A stretch of 64,000 nucleotides of DNA from Sporolactobacillus vineae DSM 21990 = SL153 (GCF_000377985.1 NZ_KB899044.1:1-64000); one strand, 5' to 3'; shown: positions 25,075-35,218, numbered from the stretch's first letter. The notes: generated from the letters alone by a model not told the origin. Translations and numbers: made by a program.

Positions 25075-26544
25075 TTATTCCATACGTGTCAGCGGCCACC
25101 ACCGGAAACCGTCGAGTGCGAGCAGCCGGTCCGATGCGGAAGGCCCCATGGTACCCGCTTCGTATGTATTCAAAGGAATATCCTTCCAGGTAGCGGCGAT
25201 CGAATCCGTCAGCGACCAGGAATACGCGACCTCATCCCAGCGAGTAAAGTTTGTCGAATCGCCGCGCAGGCAGTCGGACAAAAGACGCTCGTAAGCATCA
25301 TGTTTCTTTATCTGGTGCTTGGGGCTGTTACTGATAAAGTTCATCGCAATCGGGAGCGTATCTCCGTGATCACCGAACTGTTTCACATTCAATTTCAGCG
25401 ACAGCCCTTCATCCGGCTGAATGTGTATGACAAGAAGGTTCGGTCCAATATTTTTGAATTCATTCAGATAAGGATTGTTCGGTATGTCCTTAAATTGAAT
25501 GACGACTTCGGTTGATTTCGCAGCCATGCGCTTGCCCGTCCGGATATAAAAAGGTACACCGGTCCAGCGGTAGTTATCGATAAACAGCCGGGCAGCGATG
25601 AACGTCTCGGTCTCGGAATCCGGCGCGACGTTTTCTTCGTCCAGATACCCGCTGGCCGGTGTTCCGTCAGGCATCACGCCCTTGACGTACTGCGCACGGA
25701 CGATCTGGTTCGTTACGGCATCGGACGAGAGCGGACGGATGGACCGCAAGACCTTTACTTTTTCCGCACGGATGTCATCCGGTTCAAATCTTCCCGGCGG
25801 TTCCATGGCCGTCAGCGTCAGCAGCTGCATAATATGATTCTGTACCATATCAAGCAGCGCTCCGGTTTGATCATAGTAGCTGGCACGGTCGCCGACACCA
25901 AGCGTCTCACTGAGCGTGATCTGAACATTGGCAATGCTGCGGTGATTCCAGACAGACTCAAAGATCGGGTTGGCGAAGCGCAGTGCCTCGATATTCTGAA
26001 CCATATCTTTTCCGAGATAATGATCGATCCGGTAAATTTCCTCTTCCTGAAAAACGCTCAGCAGTTCATTATTCAGTTCTTCAGCGGACTTCAGATCATG
26101 GCCAAACGGTTTTTCAATGACCAGTCGTTTCCAGCCGTCTGTCTCCGTCAGTCCCGCCTTTTTCAGGTTCTTCGCGGCAAGCCCGAAGAAACGCGGGGCA
26201 AGCGAGAGATAGAAGAGCCGGTTCCCCTTGAGATGATAGTGCGCATTAATCTGATCACTGATATTTTTCAAAAAAGCAAAGTGTTCCGGCTGCAAAATAT
26301 CCAGCGGCTGATAATAAAAACGATCGAGAAAGGCTTTTCTCTGAACCGCATCCGGTTTCAGCGCCCGGTCCACCATGCTTCTGTAGGATTCATGCGTGTG
26401 CTGTTTCCGGGCAAGGCCGATCACGGCGAACTCATGCCCCTGTTCAAATAATTCATACAGAGCCGGGTAAAGTTTACGCCTGGCAAGATCGCCTGTGGCG
26501 CCGAATAGAAAAATTAATGCGGGCTCCTTCGCAGTTTCAACCAT
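25075..26544 (-). CDS. zwf: Glucose-6-phosphate 1-dehydrogenase
   Basis: Oxidises glucose-6-phosphate to 6-phosphogluconolactone, usually with NADP+. The 489-residue protein has the N-terminal FGATGDLARRKLYPAL nucleotide motif, the EKPFGHDL segment and the active-site RIDHYLGKDMVQN. The family usually has Glu where this has the last Asp of RIDHYLGKD, a mild change. The ATG has GAGGGA 9 bp upstream. With gnd (6939-7838) it forms the oxidative pentose phosphate entry, although no 6-phosphogluconolactonase was seen. Confidence 0.95.
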   Translation of the reverse strand: MVETAKEPALIFLFGATGDLARRKLYPALYELFEQGHEFAVIGLARKQHTHESYRSMVDRALKPDAVQRKAFLDRFYYQPLDILQPEHFAFLKNISDQINAHYHLKGNRLFYLSLAPRFFGLAAKNLKKAGLTETDGWKRLVIEKPFGHDLKSAEELNNELLSVFQEEEIYRIDHYLGKDMVQNIEALRFANPIFESVWNHRSIANVQITLSETLGVGDRASYYDQTGALLDMVQNHIMQLLTLTAMEPPGRFEPDDIRAEKVKVLRSIRPLSSDAVTNQIVRAQYVKGVMPDGTPASGYLDEENVAPDSETETFIAARLFIDNYRWTGVPFYIRTGKRMAAKSTEVVIQFKDIPNNPYLNEFKNIGPNLLVIHIQPDEGLSLKLNVKQFGDHGDTLPIAMNFISNSPKHQIKKHDAYERLLSDCLRGDSTNFTRWDEVAYSWSLTDSIAATWKDIPLNTYEAGTMGPSASDRLLALDGFRWWPLTRME

Positions 26545-26708
26545 CTTCTGTGTCCCTCATTTCTCTGTCTGTCCTTTTAATGTTATCACACTTATAGATG
26601 AATGTGTTACACTTTATTGGACTGGCTCGTGAATGTTCTGCAAACATGATCGGCAGGCATTGAAACAGATCTGTGAGCCGTACAATTCCGCATTTGCCCG
26701 TGAAATCG

Positions 26709-26737
26709 TTGCATTTCATTTCTGTACATGTTATGGT
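26709..26737 (+). promoter_or_regulatory. Candidate cshA promoter
   Basis: TTGCAT (26709-26714), 17 bp, TATGGT (26732-26737). It would give a leader of about 160 nt. Confidence 0.45.
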
Positions 26738-26782
26738 GAATTTATGCGCTTGGGCAATGATAAGGATGGAAGAGGTTTGCTT

Positions 26783-26884
26783 TTGAAAACAAAGATGACC
26801 ATGACTCAATGTTTGGTGGGCATTTTCCGTCCTTCGCGGGGAATGCCTGCACATTGGATAAATAAAACAAAAACTGAACAGTAA
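26783..26884 (+). CDS. Possible 33-residue leader peptide before cshA
   Basis: A short frame from TTG 26783, with AGAGG 7 bp upstream, ends at 26884, 21 bp before the helicase ATG and just before its ribosome binding site. The product would be basic with no recognised motif. It may be a translated leader that tunes cshA, or chance. Confidence 0.3.
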   Translation: MKTKMTMTQCLVGIFRPSRGMPAHWINKTKTEQ

Positions 26885-26905
26885 AAAAGGAGACATTAGT
26901 ATTTA

Positions 26906-28372
26906 ATGAAATTTTCAGAGCTTGATGTTAGTGAAGAAATCTTGAAGGCCACTGAACGGATGGGGTTCAAAGAGATGACCCCGATTCAGGAACAGGCCAT
27001 CCCTGTTGCCAAGACAGGAGCCGATGTGATCGGTCAGGCACAGACAGGTACGGGCAAGACAACCGCTTTCGGTATTCCGATGATTGAAGCCGTGGATACC
27101 GAAAATCCGGATATTCAGGGCGTCGTCATCACTCCAACACGTGAATTGGCGATTCAGAATGCCCAGGAATTAAATTCGATCGGCTTATTTAAGCATGTCA
27201 GGACAGTTGCCGTTTATGGCGGACAGGACATCCAGAAACAGATCCGCGATCTTAAGAGACATCCCGCGATAATCTCTGCAACACCGGGCCGGCTGCTTGA
27301 CCATATAAAACGGCACACCATTCGCCTCGGCAATATTAAAGTGATTGTTCTTGATGAAGCGGATGAAATGCTGAATATGGGCTTTATCGACGACATTCAT
27401 GAAATTCTTGAGAACACGCCTGAAGAGCGTCAGACGCTCCTCTTTTCCGCAACGATGCCCGGACCGATTCAGCATCTTGCTGAAAAGTTTATGAAAGATC
27501 CGAAAATCATACAGATCAAAGCAAAGACACTGACGGTATCGCTGATTGATCAGGAATACGTCAAGGTTAGAGAACCTGAGAAGTTTGACGCACTCACCCG
27601 TTTTCTCGATATCCAGATGCCGGAACGTGCGATCGTTTTCGGCCGGACGAAGCGCCGTGTCGACGAACTGATGCGGGCACTCCAGAAGCGCGGTTATGAA
27701 GCTGAGGGGATCCACGGTGATCTGACGCAGTCCAAACGTGATCTGGTACTCCGCCGATTCAAGAACAATGAAGTGAAGCTGCTTGTTGCGACCGATGTGG
27801 CGGCACGTGGTCTGGATATCAGCAATGTCACCCATGTCTATAATTTCGATCTTCCTCAGGATCCGGAGAGCTATGTCCACAGAATCGGCCGGACGGGCCG
27901 TGCCGGAAAAACCGGCAAGGCGCTGACTTTTATCACACCCGGCGAATTTTCCCATCTGCGAGCGATTGAACGACTGACCAAACAGCCGATGAAGCAGGTT
28001 CCGATGCCGAGTTATGCGCAGGCACTTGCCGGACAGCAGAAAGTAGCTGTTGACACGCTGAAAGAATCTCTGGAAAACAAGAACTACAAGGACTATGAAT
28101 CCAAAGCGGCAGAATTACTGTCGGACAATGAGCCGGCCGATATTGTTGCTGCAGCGCTCAAAGTGCTGACGAAGGAGCCGGATACGACACCGGTGCATCT
28201 TACCCGTGAAGCACCGCTGATGGTCAGACGTTCCGGCGGACATCGCCCGTTCCGGAGAGATCGTGACGGCGGCAGAGGCCGGGGCGGCTATCATTCCCGT
28301 GATCGTGAACGGGATCACCGTCAGAACCGGAGCTTCAGAGGAAGAAGCAGACAGAAGTCGAATAACTATTGA
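26906..28372 (+). CDS. cshA: DEAD-box ATP-dependent RNA helicase
   Basis: A 488-residue RNA helicase for mRNA turnover, ribosome assembly and cold growth. Motifs in order: Q motif (MGFKEMTPIQEQAIP), AQTGTGKT, PTRELA, DEADEMLNMGF, SATMP, ARGLDI and HRIGRTGRAG. The C-terminal tail is Arg/Gly-rich (GGRGRGGYHSRDRERD), as in CshA of bacilli, a partner of the RNA degradosome. The ATG has GGAGA 12 bp upstream. The long leader with a possible small peptide suggests post-transcriptional control. Confidence 0.93.
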   Translation: MKFSELDVSEEILKATERMGFKEMTPIQEQAIPVAKTGADVIGQAQTGTGKTTAFGIPMIEAVDTENPDIQGVVITPTRELAIQNAQELNSIGLFKHVRTVAVYGGQDIQKQIRDLKRHPAIISATPGRLLDHIKRHTIRLGNIKVIVLDEADEMLNMGFIDDIHEILENTPEERQTLLFSATMPGPIQHLAEKFMKDPKIIQIKAKTLTVSLIDQEYVKVREPEKFDALTRFLDIQMPERAIVFGRTKRRVDELMRALQKRGYEAEGIHGDLTQSKRDLVLRRFKNNEVKLLVATDVAARGLDISNVTHVYNFDLPQDPESYVHRIGRTGRAGKTGKALTFITPGEFSHLRAIERLTKQPMKQVPMPSYAQALAGQQKVAVDTLKESLENKNYKDYESKAAELLSDNEPADIVAAALKVLTKEPDTTPVHLTREAPLMVRRSGGHRPFRRDRDGGRGRGGYHSRDRERDHRQNRSFRGRSRQKSNNY

Positions 28373-28413
28373 AAATCGGTTCAATAACAATCAAAAAATG
28401 AAGCGATACTGAG

Positions 28414-28438
28414 AAGGAGCCAATCGGCTTCTTTTTTT
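28414..28438 (+). terminator. Terminator of cshA
   Basis: AAGGAGCC-AATC-GGCTTCTT, 8 bp with one G-T pair, followed by T. Confidence 0.85.
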
Positions 28439-28462
28439 GTCTTTTGAAAATCTTTATTTTGA

Positions 28463-28541
28463 TTGACTCGTCTAAATTTTTAGAATAATATAAGGAAAAT
28501 AATTAAAAATGGTTGTAACTTTCAGAAAAGTATTGTAAGAT
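28463..28541 (+). promoter_or_regulatory. Tandem promoters for the IDEAL-domain gene
   Basis: TTGACT-17-TAATAT (28463-28491) and TTGTAA-17-TAAGAT (28513-28541). Both have canonical spacing. Confidence 0.6.
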
Positions 28542-28569
28542 GTTAAAAAGTGCAAAGGGGGCAATAAAG

Positions 28570-28797
28570 ATGAACAATGATCATTCGTACCAGCAAAATT
28601 CAAAGGCGCTTGTTTTGTATAAAGAACAGCAGGCGAAGGTCTCAGTTGTCGAAATGTATGCCCAGATGATCCTTGACGAGATGGAATTCAAGCAGCGCGT
28701 GAAACAGTTGAAAGCGAGAATCGACGCAAGTCTTGACTCCGGAAATAAGGCACTGTTTATGAAACTGACAGATGAATATAAGGCATTGATTCGTTAA
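28570..28797 (+). CDS. Small IDEAL-domain protein
   Basis: A 75-residue protein. The second half, AQMILDEMEFKQRVKQLKAR followed by IDASLDSGNKALFMKLTDEY, matches the IDEAL domain found in YpiB and in small regulators of bacilli. It is predicted helical and probably mediates protein contacts. ATG 28570 has AAAGGGGG upstream; the frame extends to 28540 without a site. Its role is unknown. Confidence 0.75.
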   Translation: MNNDHSYQQNSKALVLYKEQQAKVSVVEMYAQMILDEMEFKQRVKQLKARIDASLDSGNKALFMKLTDEYKALIR

Positions 28798-28953
28798 TAA
28801 ATGGTTCTGACTATCTGATTGTCATTCTGGTTAATGGATGATCGCACCAGCTCCCTCGTGTTATGATTCAAGTCTTTCGCATGGGTGTGCCAGAGAAGGT
28901 CAAAGGAATCAGTCTGGACAGCCATGAATGGAAAATAGCAAGGTACACAAACA

Positions 28954-28985
28954 GGGAATCTTTCATATAAGAAGGATTCCCTTTT
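28954..28985 (+). terminator. Probable terminator downstream of the IDEAL gene
   Basis: GGGAATC and GATTCCC arms extended by TTTC/GAAG, then TTTT; 157 bp after the stop codon. Confidence 0.6.
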
Positions 28986-29078
28986 GATTTGCATGATGCA
29001 TCATAAAGGGTGAGTATTCCGGTCTCCGGATGAACCAGTGACTGAATCAGAATGAAGGGAAACGTGAATGACGGTTGT

Positions 29079-29984
29079 TCAGGCTCCGGAATGCTTTTTT
29101 GCCGGCCATTCGGCAAGCAGCATCCCGAGCAGGATCAGCACGCAACCGGTCAGTTCAGCTGTACCGAGACGGACATGCTGAAAAACGATCGAGGTCCATG
29201 CGGCAAAAACCGGTTCCATGATGTAAATCACGCCCACATGTGTTGCCGGCGTATGTTTCTGCAACACCGTCTGCAAGAGGAAGGCAAATGCGGTGGCGAA
29301 CAAGGCCATGAACAGGATCACGGTGACAACATCAGGCTGCATCAGGGTGCCGGGTACTACTGACCGGCTTCCTCCTGTAGCAAATCCGAAAATAAAGCTG
29401 AGCAGGGCAACGGCAGTCAGCTGAACGACAGTCAGTGAAAGACTGTTGAAGCGTTCGGTCACTTTTGCAGTAAAAACGATGTGCAGTGCGAATGAAGCCG
29501 CACAGATCAGGACGATAATATCGCCCTTATTCATGGACAGATGGCCGTGCGTTGTCAGGAAAAACAGACCGGCTGTCGCAAAAACAATGCCGGCAATCGC
29601 AGCCTTCGGAGGGAATTGCCTGATCAGCAGTGCTGAAAAAGCAGGAACAAGGACAACGCTCAGTCCGGTGATAAACGCAGCATTCGATGCGGTCGTATAC
29701 AGTAATCCGATCGTCTGGCATGCGTAGCCGGCAAACAGGCAGACACCGAGCACGGATCCGGAGAAGACCAGGTCGGCAAACTGCTTTATCGAAATTTTTT
29801 TTCTGCCTGAAAAGAGCAGTTTCCAAAGGCCAAGAACCAGTGCTGCGATCAGAAAACGCCACGCATTGAAGGCCATGGGCGTCAGCTTGTTCAGAACATC
29901 CTGGACAATGATAAAGGTTGTGCCCCAGACGAACGTGATACAAAGAAGTATGGCATCTGCGGCCAGTGATCGTCTGAGCGTCAC
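29079..29984 (-). CDS. EamA/DMT-family transporter
   Basis: A 301-residue membrane protein with ten hydrophobic segments in two EamA repeats. The first opens with LLCITFVWGTTFIIVQDVL and the second has a GVIYIMEPVFAAWTS-like motif. This is the drug/metabolite superfamily; the substrate is unknown. GTG 29984 overlaps the stop of the RNase H-like gene by 4 bp, and AGGAGG lies 9-10 bp upstream. The two genes form an operon. Confidence 0.87.
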   Translation of the reverse strand: MTLRRSLAADAILLCITFVWGTTFIIVQDVLNKLTPMAFNAWRFLIAALVLGLWKLLFSGRKKISIKQFADLVFSGSVLGVCLFAGYACQTIGLLYTTASNAAFITGLSVVLVPAFSALLIRQFPPKAAIAGIVFATAGLFFLTTHGHLSMNKGDIIVLICAASFALHIVFTAKVTERFNSLSLTVVQLTAVALLSFIFGFATGGSRSVVPGTLMQPDVVTVILFMALFATAFAFLLQTVLQKHTPATHVGVIYIMEPVFAAWTSIVFQHVRLGTAELTGCVLILLGMLLAEWPAKKHSGA

Positions 29985-30409
29985 TCCGGTTGTTCCTCCT
30001 TTCCCTGCACTTCTTCCTGCTGTTTTCGGATCGCAAGCCTGGCAAGCTGATCCGCGTTTTTATTGAACGTATCCGGAATCCATTTGCAGAAGAAGAGATC
30101 CGTCTTGTCAATCAGGCTGAGGGCCTGGGTCAGATACTGTGAATAGACGGCTTTTTTCACATAACGTTTTTGCAGTGCCTCATTTACAAGCTGGGAATCG
30201 GTACGGAAGGACAGCTCTGCATAGCCCTGATCCAAACAGAACCGAAGCGCCAGAACCAGCGCGGCAAACTCAGCTTCATGATTGCTGGAAAGCCGGCCAA
30301 GCGGAAAAGACCGGCGCAGTTGTCTGCCGTTCCCAAGGTTAAGATAAATGCCCGCACCGGCCAATCCGGGATTGCCACCGGAAGCGCCGTCAAAGAAAAC
30401 GTCGATCAC
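29981..30409 (-). CDS. RNase HI-like protein (YpdQ/YpeP type)
   Basis: A 142-residue RNase H fold. The first acidic residue lies in VFFDGASGGNPG, the second in SNHEAEFAALVLAL, the third in FRTDSQLV and a fourth near NKNADQLA. These cover the DEDD set, so it may be active on RNA/DNA hybrids. This short form without the usual dsRNA-binding domain is common in bacilli, where its activity is doubtful. GTG 30409 is used as start; its ribosome binding site is distant. It is coupled to the transporter gene. Confidence 0.82.
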   Translation of the reverse strand: MIDVFFDGASGGNPGLAGAGIYLNLGNGRQLRRSFPLGRLSSNHEAEFAALVLALRFCLDQGYAELSFRTDSQLVNEALQKRYVKKAVYSQYLTQALSLIDKTDLFFCKWIPDTFNKNADQLARLAIRKQQEEVQGKEEQPE

Positions 30410-30585
30410 AAAACGCCATTCCTTCCATGATTGTCATATACAAATAGTAGCATAACTGACGGATAAAGGGACAGTACAAAAAACAAACTTTTTCCGGGAC
30501 GAGGTTAAAGCCACTCAGCTGTTATGTTATCATTAGGACGCAAAGGATTACGATATTAAACTTACGATAGGGTGATCACGGAACA

Positions 30586-32262
30586 ATGGCAGTCAAATCC
30601 GACATTGAAATTGCTCAGGAGGCAAAGCTCGCGCCGATCAGCCAGATAGCAGATGGACTCGGGCTCGAAGAAGAAGACTGGGAGCCTTATGGACGGTACA
30701 AGGCAAAAGTATCTGTACAGACGTTGAAAAAATTGCAGGACGAGCCGGACGGAAAAATCATCCTGGTGACGTCGATCAACCCGACACCGGCCGGGGAAGG
30801 AAAATCCACGGTTACGGTCGGACTCGGCCAGGCATTGAACCGTATCGGCAAGCGAACCGTTATTGCCTTGCGCGAGCCTTCGCTGGGTCCGACGATGGGG
30901 CTGAAAGGCGGCGCGGCCGGCGGCGGTTACGCCCAGGTCGTCCCGATGGAGGATATCAATCTTCATTTTACTGGTGACTTTCATGCCATTACGACGGCGC
31001 ATAATGCCCTTGCCGCTCTACTTGACAATCATATTCAGCAGGGAAACGTGCTGAATATCGACCCGAGACGGATCGTCTGGAAGCGGGTTGTCGACCTCAA
31101 TGACCGGGCGCTGCGCCACACGATTATCGGCCTTGGCGGCAGAGCCAACGGTGTGCCTCGTGAAGACGGCTTTGACATTACAGTTGCTTCGGAAATTATG
31201 GCGATTCTCTGTCTCTCTGAGAATCTGGCCGATCTCAAAAAAAGACTGAGCGAGATGCTGATCGCCTATACTTATGATCGTAAACCTGTCTTTGTTAAAG
31301 ACCTGAAAGTCGAAGGAGCATTAACACTGCTCTTAAAAGACGCTATTCACCCGAATCTGGTTCAGACACTTGAAAACACGCCGGCCTTTGTCCATGGCGG
31401 ACCGTTTGCCAATATTGCCCATGGCTGCAACAGCGTACTGGCAACCAAAATGGGCGCGAAACTCGGGGATTACGTCGTTACGGAGGCCGGTTTCGGCGCG
31501 GATCTGGGTGCTGAGAAGTTTCTGGATATTACCGCACGTGCCGGTCATTTCACACCGAGTGCGGTGGTGATCGTTGCGACGATCCGGGCGCTTAAAATGC
31601 ATGGCGGAATGGCGAAAGAGGATCTGAAACAGGAGAACCTTGACGCACTGGCTAAGGGCATGGCGAATCTTGCCCGCCATATTGAGACGGTCAAAACATT
31701 CGGCCTTCCGTATGTTGTTGCGCTGAATCATTTTATCTTTGATACAGACCGTGAAGTGGCCTACGTTAAAGACTGGTGCGCGAAAAACGGTCATCCGGTA
31801 GCATTGTCGAAGGTATGGGAAGATGGCGGCAAAGGCGGTGAGGACCTGGCCAGACTCGTTGTTGAAACCGTCGAATCCGGGGTGAATCGCTATCAGCCGA
31901 TTTATCGTCTTGAAGATTCGATTGAGGAGAAAATTTCAGCGGTTGTCACTAAGGTCTATGGCGGCAAGGATGTCGCTTTCTCCGCTAAGGCCCGGAAGCA
32001 GCTGGCGAGCTTCAAGAGACACGGCTGGGACAAGTTCCCGGTTTGCATCGCGAAAACGCAGTACTCGCTTTCAGATAATCCGAAACTGACCGGAAGACCG
32101 GAAGGCTTTACGATTCATGTGCGTGAACTGAAGGCAGCCGTCGGGGCAGGATTCGTGGTTGCACTGACAGGCAGTGTGCTGACGATGCCGGGGCTGCCGA
32201 AGCATCCTGCAGCACTGGATATGGATGTACTCCCGGATGGAAAAGTAACCGGGTTATTCTGA
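30586..32262 (+). CDS. fhs: Formate-tetrahydrofolate ligase
   Basis: A 558-residue ATP-dependent enzyme making 10-formyl-THF. It has the P-loop [18 protein letters not shown], the [19 protein letters not shown] segment and the [14 protein letters not shown] motif. It feeds purine and formyl-Met synthesis and balances the one-carbon pool used by the thyA-dfrA pair further right. The ATG has AGGGTGA 10 bp upstream. It is monocistronic. Confidence 0.97.
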   Translation: MAVKSDIEIAQEAKLAPISQIADGLGLEEEDWEPYGRYKAKVSVQTLKKLQDEPDGKIILVTSINPTPAGEGKSTVTVGLGQALNRIGKRTVIALREPSLGPTMGLKGGAAGGGYAQVVPMEDINLHFTGDFHAITTAHNALAALLDNHIQQGNVLNIDPRRIVWKRVVDLNDRALRHTIIGLGGRANGVPREDGFDITVASEIMAILCLSENLADLKKRLSEMLIAYTYDRKPVFVKDLKVEGALTLLLKDAIHPNLVQTLENTPAFVHGGPFANIAHGCNSVLATKMGAKLGDYVVTEAGFGADLGAEKFLDITARAGHFTPSAVVIVATIRALKMHGGMAKEDLKQENLDALAKGMANLARHIETVKTFGLPYVVALNHFIFDTDREVAYVKDWCAKNGHPVALSKVWEDGGKGGEDLARLVVETVESGVNRYQPIYRLEDSIEEKISAVVTKVYGGKDVAFSAKARKQLASFKRHGWDKFPVCIAKTQYSLSDNPKLTGRPEGFTIHVRELKAAVGAGFVVALTGSVLTMPGLPKHPAALDMDVLPDGKVTGLF

Positions 32263-32310
32263 TCGGGCATCTCCGCTAGAAAAGGACACTGGAATAAGGA
32301 CCAGTTTCAG

Positions 32311-32347
32311 GCGTTTCGCTGCAGAAATGAGAGCGGAACGCTTTTTT
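32311..32347 (+). terminator. Terminator of fhs
   Basis: GCGTTTCGCT and AGCGGAACGC form a 10-bp stem with one G-T pair around an 11-base loop, followed by six T. Confidence 0.85.
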
Positions 32348-32487
32348 ACGCATATTTAGCATGCTGATCATTACTTCACGTATTCGCTGCGGGCTCTTAC
32401 CTGGCCGGCTGGTTTCGCAGGTGTCCCGCACCTTCAGTACAAATCCATAGTGAGTCACGAAGAATAAAACGAAAGAGGGGTCGAACT

Positions 32488-32718
32488 TTGGAATTGACCA
32501 AAAGGCAGAAGGACTTATTGATCGGAAAACTTCAGGACTATTATTTCGATGCTTATCACGAGCAACTCGGCCTGATCGGGGCGGAAAACTTCTATTCGTT
32601 CATCATGGAAGAATGCGCACCGCTGATTTATAACCGCGCGTTGCGTGATGCCCGGCACGTCGCCGAACAGCAGATGGCATCATTAATGGAAGAACTCGAC
32701 GTGCTGGAGAAGCATTGA
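32488..32718 (+). CDS. DUF2164 family protein
   Basis: A 76-residue helical protein matching DUF2164: a start like ELTKRQKDLLIGKLQDYY, then LGLIGAENFYSFIMEE and PLIYNRALRDAR. Function unknown. Start TTG 32488 has AGAGGGG 7 bp upstream. Confidence 0.8.
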   Translation: MELTKRQKDLLIGKLQDYYFDAYHEQLGLIGAENFYSFIMEECAPLIYNRALRDARHVAEQQMASLMEELDVLEKH

Positions 32719-32776
32719 TTCCGGCTGGAACGGGATCAATGGAAACGCTTATAATTGATAAATATTTTCATCAGAT

Positions 32777-32796
32777 GATAATGATAATTATAATCA
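32777..32796 (+). promoter_or_regulatory. Fur/PerR-family box upstream of the VIT1-like gene
   Basis: GATAATGATAATTATAATC matches the classical 19-bp Fur box at 17 positions. The inner TGATAATTATAATCA (32782-32796) matches the Bacillus 7-1-7 consensus at all but one position. A TTGATA -35-like box lies just upstream. Confidence 0.7.
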
Positions 32797-32872
32797 TTTA
32801 GAAATGTACACGAAAATACCTTTATTATCAGGGCTTTAAAACGATTGTTCACAGTTTCTTCCTATTCTAAAA

Positions 32873-32887
32873 GAATAATTATTATAG
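32873..32887 (+). promoter_or_regulatory. Second Fur/PerR-like box
   Basis: GAATAATTATTATAG fits the PerR consensus TTATAATNATTATAA except at three edge positions. It lies about 90 bp before the transporter gene. Confidence 0.5.
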
Positions 32888-32974
32888 TTGAATCACTTCA
32901 GAAGTCGTGCTAAGATAAATCTGTTTCAGAGATAGAAGAGAATTCGTATCTATGGAAACAGATTAAGTTGCCGG

Positions 32975-33871
32975 ATGTTCGGCAACAAAAAAAGACAGGT
33001 GTCGACCTTGAATCACGCAACACGAACCGTTAAATTAAAACAGCGTTTACTTCTCCAGCTCGCTCTTTTTCACTATTGGCAGGCCAATCTGAAAATCGAG
33101 CACAACCGGCAGACTTATCAACGGATCGCTGACACGGAACAGCAATTAGGATCGGTGCTGTTTTCTGAAGAGGCAACTGAAAAAAGAGGAAGAAAATTTA
33201 AATTCTATGTTTTTCTGAGCAATCTGCTCGGCTTTACCTTTGTCACGCAGCTCATGATGAAGGCTAAGGAACGCCGGATTGAACACTATCTGGCGGCTTC
33301 AGCGCAGATTCCTGAAGGAGCCGGGGAGCAGGCGGCCGCACTGTTGCAGCAGGAAAGGGAACTGATTGCCAGCTTAAAGGAACGCCGGCTGGATTTCGTC
33401 GGCGCGATTATTCTCGGCATGAATGATGCGCTGGTAGAGATCACCGGCAGTGTTGCCGGGTTCACTTTGTCCATGTCTAATACAAAAATTATTGCGGTTG
33501 CCGGACTGATTACCGGGGTCGCCGCGTCGCTGTCGATGGCGGCGAGCGAATTCATGGCCGAGCGGTCGGAAGGAAACATGAAGAAAGCCACAACAGCAGC
33601 GATTTATACCGGTGCCTCTTATTTACTGACCGTCATCCTGCTGGTGCTTCCTTTCTTTGCACTACCTGCAACGGAGTACATGCTTGCCCTATTGTTTACC
33701 GTACTTATCGCTGTTTTTGTTATATTCATTTTCAGCTTCTACATGGCTGTTGCCAAGGAGATCAGTTTCAGGCAGCGTTTCTGGGAAATGGTGATCGTCA
33801 GTCTGGGCGTTGCGGCGCTGACCTTCTTCATTGGATTTATCGTTAAAAACTATATTGGTATCAGTGCGTGA
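32975..33871 (+). CDS. VIT1/CCC1-family metal transporter
   Basis: A 298-residue protein. A charged helical N-terminal region (about 1-130) contains one hydrophobic patch near 75-95. It is followed by a VIT1/CCC1 core with DFVGAIILGMNDALVEITGSVAGF and further membrane helices. The family moves Fe2+ or Mn2+ out of the cytosol. The N-terminal part resembles the helical domain of rubrerythrin/VIT-like proteins only in length, and no clear ferritin-like ligands are seen. Two Fur/PerR-type boxes upstream predict iron, manganese or peroxide control. ATG 32975 is annotated; TTG 33008, after ACAGGTGT, has the better ribosome binding site. Confidence 0.85.
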   Translation: MFGNKKRQVSTLNHATRTVKLKQRLLLQLALFHYWQANLKIEHNRQTYQRIADTEQQLGSVLFSEEATEKRGRKFKFYVFLSNLLGFTFVTQLMMKAKERRIEHYLAASAQIPEGAGEQAAALLQQERELIASLKERRLDFVGAIILGMNDALVEITGSVAGFTLSMSNTKIIAVAGLITGVAASLSMAASEFMAERSEGNMKKATTAAIYTGASYLLTVILLVLPFFALPATEYMLALLFTVLIAVFVIFIFSFYMAVAKEISFRQRFWEMVIVSLGVAALTFFIGFIVKNYIGISA

Positions 33872-33931
33872 TGGGGAGGGGACAGCAATTTTTTCGAACT
33901 GATTGGCAGTGAAAACGGCGGCTCTTTCCGG

Positions 33932-35218
33932 TCAATTCCGCTGACCGCCGGCATATAATCCGGCCGCTGTCCCAGCCGCATGACCCGTAGTGAACGCGGC
34001 CGTAATATTATATCCGCCGGTATAACCATGGATATCCAGAATCTCGCCGCAGAAGTAGAGCCCGGGCATGATTCTGGATGCCATTGTTTTCGGATGGATT
34101 TCCTTCAGCGACACACCGCCGCCGGTAATAAATGCTTTTTCAATCGGCAATGTGCCGTTGATCCGGACCGGAAACGCTTTTAACCCTTCGGCGACGCTTC
34201 TGACTTTTTCCTTTGAGAGCTGGCTGACGGTGAGTGTCGGTGAAACATCTGCCCGGTTCATCAGACAGCGCAAATAACGTTCAGGGACGATGCCTTTCCA
34301 GATGCTTCCAAGTTCTTTTTTGCCGGCGCTTTCTGTGCGTTTCAGCAGGTCGGCACTCACTTCGTCCAGAGTCCGGTCGGGAAGAGCGTCGATCAGCACA
34401 GTCACAGTGGCTGTGTTGTATTTTCGCAGTGCTTTGACGACAAACTGGCTGAGACGCAGAATGGCCGGCCCCGACAGACCAAAGTGGGTAAAAATCAGAT
34501 CCCAGCGGTGAGACTGAATCTTTTTCCCCTTCGGACTGAGCAGAGTGACGGTGGCATCGCGTAACGAGAGCCCCTGCAGTTCCTTTGAAACGATCAGTGA
34601 ATCCGATGAAGTCAGCGGCACTTCGGTCGGATAAAGGTCGGTAATCGTATGGCCGGCATCCTGCGCCCAGCGGTAGCCGTCTCCAGTTGAACCAGTCTGT
34701 GGAACGGATTTGCCCCCAACGGCGATAATCACAGAAGGGGCATGGATAATTTCGCCCGTCTGCGTCCTGACCCCAGTGATGCGGTCCTCATAAAGGACCC
34801 GGTCGACCGGCGTGTTCAGTTTCAATGTGATCTCCAGCCTATTAAGCTCCTGAAGCAGTGCCTGAACGACGGACTGGGCCCGGTTATTTACCGGAAACAT
34901 CCGGCCGTGGTCTTCCTCTTTAAGTGGGATCCCCAGTTTCTTGAAAAAAGAAATAATATCCTGATTACTGAACTCGGAAAGGGCACTGTACAAGAAACGT
35001 CCGTTACCTGGAATGTGGCGGATCAGTTCCTCTGTTGCCATGGCGTTCGTGACATTGCAACGGCCTCCTCCTGAAATTGCCAGTTTTCTTCCCGGCCGGT
35101 CGCCTTTATCGAGAACGAGTACTTTTGCTTCATTTTCCGCTGCTGCAATTGATGCCATCAGCCCAGCCGGTCCGGCACCGATGACAATGACATCAAATTT
35201 GTCCGTTTTCTGCCTCAT
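33932..35218 (-). CDS. HI0933/YtfP-type FAD-dependent oxidoreductase
   Basis: A 428-residue flavoprotein with N-terminal [19 protein letters not shown], the [18 protein letters not shown] motif and the C-terminal [19 protein letters not shown] segment typical of the HI0933/BaiN family. The biochemical role of most members is unknown; BaiN acts in bile-acid reduction in gut clostridia, which is not implied here. ATG 35218 has AGGA 8 bp upstream and is preferred over ATG 35227. Confidence 0.88.
   Translation of the reverse strand: MRQKTDKFDVIVIGAGPAGLMASIAAAENEAKVLVLDKGDRPGRKLAISGGGRCNVTNAMATEELIRHIPGNGRFLYSALSEFSNQDIISFFKKLGIPLKEEDHGRMFPVNNRAQSVVQALLQELNRLEITLKLNTPVDRVLYEDRITGVRTQTGEIIHAPSVIIAVGGKSVPQTGSTGDGYRWAQDAGHTITDLYPTEVPLTSSDSLIVSKELQGLSLRDATVTLLSPKGKKIQSHRWDLIFTHFGLSGPAILRLSQFVVKALRKYNTATVTVLIDALPDRTLDEVSADLLKRTESAGKKELGSIWKGIVPERYLRCLMNRADVSPTLTVSQLSKEKVRSVAEGLKAFPVRINGTLPIEKAFITGGGVSLKEIHPKTMASRIMPGLYFCGEILDIHGYTGGYNITAAFTTGHAAGTAAGLYAGGQRN

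Noticed and set aside
32975-33400. Ferritin-like domain at the N-terminus of the VIT1-family protein
   Set aside because: The region is helical and charged, but the ExxH pairs expected of a rubrerythrin-type site are not evident.
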